A stretch of DNA of 7,138 bases from Bryobacterales bacterium (GTDB lineage Bacteria > Acidobacteriota > Terriglobia > Bryobacterales > Bryobacteraceae): the NCBI GenBank assembly GCA_003139735.1, contig PLGA01000207.1, positions 8,791 to 15,928 on the forward strand. Reading direction: 5' to 3'. Under the pieces are notes generated by a model. That model was not told the origin of the DNA. It made no database searches and saw only the letters and a list, made by a program, of their open reading frames with translations. The number at the start of each line of letters is the position of its first letter. Within the stretch, counting starts at the first letter, position 1. Of this stretch, positions 4,495 through 7,138 are shown in pieces. Both the position numbers and the translations under genes were made by a program.

Positions 4495-7086
4495 CTACCA
4501 GGATTGGGGCGGCTCTTCGAGGAAGAGCTTCTTCATGTAGGGCAAATCCGCATCGGCTGTGGAAGGGTCGGGCTGCGCCGCGGCGCCGCCGTTTTTCTCC
4601 GCGGCGATTCTTGCCGCGAGAGACTGGATGCGCGCATCGCCGGGCGCAAGCTTGACGGCCTGGCCGATGGCTTTTTCGGCGGCATCCATCCGCCTGGGCG
4701 CGCAACCGAGGGAAGCGTCGGCGAGATAGAACCAGGCCTCGGGGCTGTGGGCGCCTAGAACGAAGGCGGTCTCCAGGGCTTGGCGGGCGCCTTCGAAATC
4801 GCGGTGCGCCGCTAGAATGACGCCGCTCGCCACCCATACGGCGTGCCACTCCGGCCAGCGATTCTGGAGTTCGCTCAACAGATGCGCGGCGTCCGCGGAT
4901 TGCCCCGCAAGTTCCAGCGCGGTGGCTTTCATGAGCGCAATCTCGCGATCTTGCGGAAGGGTTTGCGCGGCCCGGTCGAGCACGCGCAGCGCTTCGGAAG
5001 CGTGGCCGTTCCAGACCAGCAGGGCGGCCGCCTCCCGATATAGGTCGGAGCGTCCCGACGATGCGCCGAGCGCCTGGTTCAGCGCCGCAAGAGATTCCTC
5101 GGATTTTCCGGACGCATCAAGCATGTAAGCGCGCGCCAGGTAATAGTCGCCGCCGCGCTCGGATTCGGGCACGCGGTCCATCCGGCTGAGACCCTGGGCG
5201 GGGCCCGAGATGTGGAAAGCGGCAACCGCGAGATCCAAGGCCACGCCCGTAAACGGGCCCGCGGCGCTGGCCTGCTCCAAGAGTTCCTGCGCGAGGGCGT
5301 ACTGTTTGGCGGCGAGCAACATGCGCCCGGCGGCGGCCAGCGCGGCGGCGCCCGGCTTCGAGGCGGCGATCCGGCGAGCGGCGGCGGTGGCGTGCTCCAA
5401 ATCGCCATCGTCGAGCGACAACTGCAGGAAGCTCGCTTCGGCGGCGGCATCGGTGGGGTCCTTGGCGACGGCTTGTTCCACGCGCGCCCGGTAGTCCGCG
5501 CGCTGCTGTTCGGGGGTCATGCTCAGATAATCCACCACGCCGGCGGGCAATACGGTGCGCCGGGGAGGGCCCAGTTGGCGGAAGCGGTCGAGCACCGCTT
5601 TGGACTCCTCGGGCTGGCCCGCATCGCCCAGCGCGCGCCCGAAATGAAGCAGGATCATGGAATCGTCGGGCGCCAGGGCGGCGGCCTTGCGCAATGCGCC
5701 GACGGCATCGGCGGGGCGGTTCAGGGCCAGATAGGTTTGACCGAGCTTGTCCAGGACGCCGGCGGCGCCGGGCTGGTGGGCGGCGGCGAACTCGAGGTCT
5801 TTGAGCGCCGCCTCGGGATTCCCCTGCTGGTAATACAGGCTGCCGCGCGCGGCATGGGCCCCGGCGAAATCCGGCCTGAGCGACAGAGCTTTGGCGAGGT
5901 CCTTGAGACCTTGATCCAAATCGAGGCCAGCCTCGCCGACGCCGAGATTGTAGTACCCGTCGGCGTCATCGGGATGCCTCGCCACGTACCACTTCAGGTC
6001 GGCGATGCCTTGCTCGGACTTGCCGCCCGCAACGAACTGGAGGCCGCGCTCGGAACGGGCAAGATCGTCGCTCGGATTGAGTTGCATATAACGGTCCCAG
6101 GCGGCCAAGGAATCCTGCACCGCCCCGACCTCGCCGGTGACAAGGGCCATCAACTTCTGCACGTCCGCGCGCTGGGGCGCGATTTGCGCGGCCTGGGCCA
6201 GCAGCCGCACGGCGTCCTCCTTCTGGTTCAAGGCGCGATCTACGAACGCCAGACCGTAGAGCGCGTCGACGTCCTGGGGCTGCTGGCGGAGAGCCGTCTG
6301 GAGCACGTCGCGGGCGCGGTCGTAATGGCCCGCATGGAGGGCGGTCACGCCGAGCGCGTAGAGCACGCTGAAATCCGCCGGCGCGGCCGCCAGCGCGCGC
6401 GTCAGAAACGGTTCGGCCTGGTCGGGATGGCCGGCGTCGGAGAGCGCCGCGCCGAGCGCGAAGCTCAAGCGCGGATCGCTCTGCGCCGCCGGGGAGAGGC
6501 GCTGGACCAGCGAGTCGGCTTCCGCCCGGTCGCCGGCCAGATAGAGGGCTTCCAGTTTGAGAATGGCTACGCTCGGAGCATCCTGCTGGTTCGCGGGCAG
6601 GCGCTTCAGGCAGGTCAAAGCGTCCGCGCCGTTCTTGCGCTGCAGCGCCAGCCGGGCCAGTTGGACGTTGGCGGCGTAGTGGGCCGGATCTACCGCGACC
6701 GCTTTCAGGAACGCCTCGCGGGCGCCCTTCTCGTCGCCGGTGGAGAGGAGATGGAGGCCGTAGTTGCTTTGCACATCGGGAGAGCGCGGAGCATTCGCCA
6801 CGGCGCGGCGGAAAGCTTCATCCGCTTCCTTGGGCTGCTTCAGATTATCGAGGGTCAGGCCGAGCAGACTCAAGACAAGGCCGTCGTCGGGCCGCTTCTG
6901 CAATTCGGCGCGCAGGGCCCGCTCCGCCGCGGGAAAATCGCCGCGCTGCATGGCGGCGGCGGCATCCCGCATGGCGGAATCGTCGTCCGCGGGACGGGCG
7001 AGCGGCACGGAGAGGAGCAGCGTCGCGAAGAGGGCAGCGGAATGCAATAGCCGTTGGCGCAGGGGAAGACTCCAGGCAGAGACCAT
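4495..7086 (-). CDS. Large exported tetratricopeptide-repeat protein
   Basis: This 863-residue protein has an N-terminal Sec signal: arginines 10 and 12, a hydrophobic core at about 13-29, and a likely cleavage after ARPA at residue 33. The rest is a TPR solenoid. By eye I count about 14 repeats of 34 residues from 37 to about 508, then a break with DYLSMTPEQQRADYR (519-533), then about 8 more repeats to about 830. Typical TPR positions recur: small residues at 8 and 20, A/G-x-x-x-A pairs, and Pro at 32. The tail (about 836-863) is non-repetitive and acidic, ending in PPQSW. No catalytic domain is present. TPR arrays bind proteins or peptides, so a periplasmic or outer-surface scaffold is likely; the partner is unknown. 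A TTG 45 bases upstream (7131) is in frame, but the ATG at 7086 fits the signal peptide better and the upstream candidate -10 lies after the TTG. The gene is convergent with the GH116-like gene. Confidence 0.88.
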   Translation of the reverse strand: MVSAWSLPLRQRLLHSAALFATLLLSVPLARPADDDSAMRDAAAAMQRGDFPAAERALRAELQKRPDDGLVLSLLGLTLDNLKQPKEADEAFRRAVANAPRSPDVQSNYGLHLLSTGDEKGAREAFLKAVAVDPAHYAANVQLARLALQRKNGADALTCLKRLPANQQDAPSVAILKLEALYLAGDRAEADSLVQRLSPAAQSDPRLSFALGAALSDAGHPDQAEPFLTRALAAAPADFSVLYALGVTALHAGHYDRARDVLQTALRQQPQDVDALYGLAFVDRALNQKEDAVRLLAQAAQIAPQRADVQKLMALVTGEVGAVQDSLAAWDRYMQLNPSDDLARSERGLQFVAGGKSEQGIADLKWYVARHPDDADGYYNLGVGEAGLDLDQGLKDLAKALSLRPDFAGAHAARGSLYYQQGNPEAALKDLEFAAAHQPGAAGVLDKLGQTYLALNRPADAVGALRKAAALAPDDSMILLHFGRALGDAGQPEESKAVLDRFRQLGPPRRTVLPAGVVDYLSMTPEQQRADYRARVEQAVAKDPTDAAAEASFLQLSLDDGDLEHATAAARRIAASKPGAAALAAAGRMLLAAKQYALAQELLEQASAAGPFTGVALDLAVAAFHISGPAQGLSRMDRVPESERGGDYYLARAYMLDASGKSEESLAALNQALGASSGRSDLYREAAALLVWNGHASEALRVLDRAAQTLPQDREIALMKATALELAGQSADAAHLLSELQNRWPEWHAVWVASGVILAAHRDFEGARQALETAFVLGAHSPEAWFYLADASLGCAPRRMDAAEKAIGQAVKLAPGDARIQSLAARIAAEKNGGAAAQPDPSTADADLPYMKKLFLEEPPQSW

Positions 7087-7090
7087 TCTA

Positions 7091-7096
7091 CCGCCT
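7091..7096 (-). promoter_or_regulatory. Possible ribosome binding site of the TPR gene
   Basis: On the minus strand this reads AGGCGG, four bases before the ATG at 7086. It differs from AGGAGG by one base and the spacing is short, so support is modest. It favours the ATG over the upstream TTG, for which no Shine-Dalgarno sequence is visible in the seven bases left before the edge. Confidence 0.35.
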
Positions 7097-7111
7097 GAGC
7101 GATGGAGCGGG

Positions 7112-7117
7112 CTTATA
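7112..7117 (-). promoter_or_regulatory. Candidate -10 box (TATAAG) for the TPR gene
   Basis: TATAAG on the minus strand lies 25 bases before the ATG at 7086. A -35 at standard spacing would fall at the edge of the window or beyond and cannot be checked. If real, transcription would start near 7105, giving a short leader and ruling out the TTG at 7131 as the start codon. Confidence 0.35.
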
Positions 7118-7138
7118 CGGAACGAAGCCAATTTGGGG

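Noticed and set aside
5212..7050. Long plus-strand open frame (612 codons) opposite the TPR gene
   Set aside because: It is the mirror of a regular Ala/Leu/Asp-rich TPR coding frame, with no start context or known motif. The minus-strand product shows over 20 repeats and a signal peptide, so it is the real gene.
7087..7131. TTG start at 7131 for the TPR gene
   Set aside because: It would add 15 residues before a well-formed signal peptide, and the TATAAG promoter candidate lies downstream of it. The ATG at 7086 is simpler.

Overview
The window is GC-rich, tightly packed bacterial chromosome. It looks like the accessory, polymer-degrading part of a large soil-type genome. Three things suggest Acidobacteriota, perhaps the Solibacter/Bryobacterales group: a Tat-exported glycosidase with Gly/Arg/Pro-rich inserts, an exported GH2 enzyme, and a very long exported TPR protein. 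That placement is an inference from gene content and style; there is no RNA or marker gene here to settle it.

Layout. Positions 1-1214 (minus) hold the first 404 codons of an exported glycoside hydrolase family 2 enzyme. The gene runs off the left edge before its catalytic glutamates. Positions 1215-1398 are a divergent intergenic region with candidate -10 boxes on both strands and a cluster of GTCCG/CGGAC boxes that may be a shared operator. Positions 1399-4404 (plus) encode a 1001-residue Tat-exported GH116/DUF608-type glycosidase related to bile-acid beta-glucosidase GBA2. Positions 4405-4494 hold a strong rho-independent terminator and a weaker terminator-like hairpin upstream of it. Positions 4495-7086 (minus) encode an 863-residue exported protein made almost entirely of tetratricopeptide repeats. 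Its own promoter region lies at the right edge.

How the genes may work together. The divergent GH2/GH116 pair reads as a small glycan-degradation module: two exported exo-type glycosidases sharing one control region. The TPR gene faces the pair tail to tail, is separated by the terminator, and probably belongs to a different transcription unit. The substrate of neither enzyme can be read from the sequence.

I found no RNA gene, mobile element, CRISPR array, defence or secretion system. The points most worth a second look are the box cluster between the divergent genes, the four Gly-rich inserts and the vicinal cysteines near the active site of the GH116 enzyme, and the break in the TPR solenoid. 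I see no convincing sign of a wholly new system.
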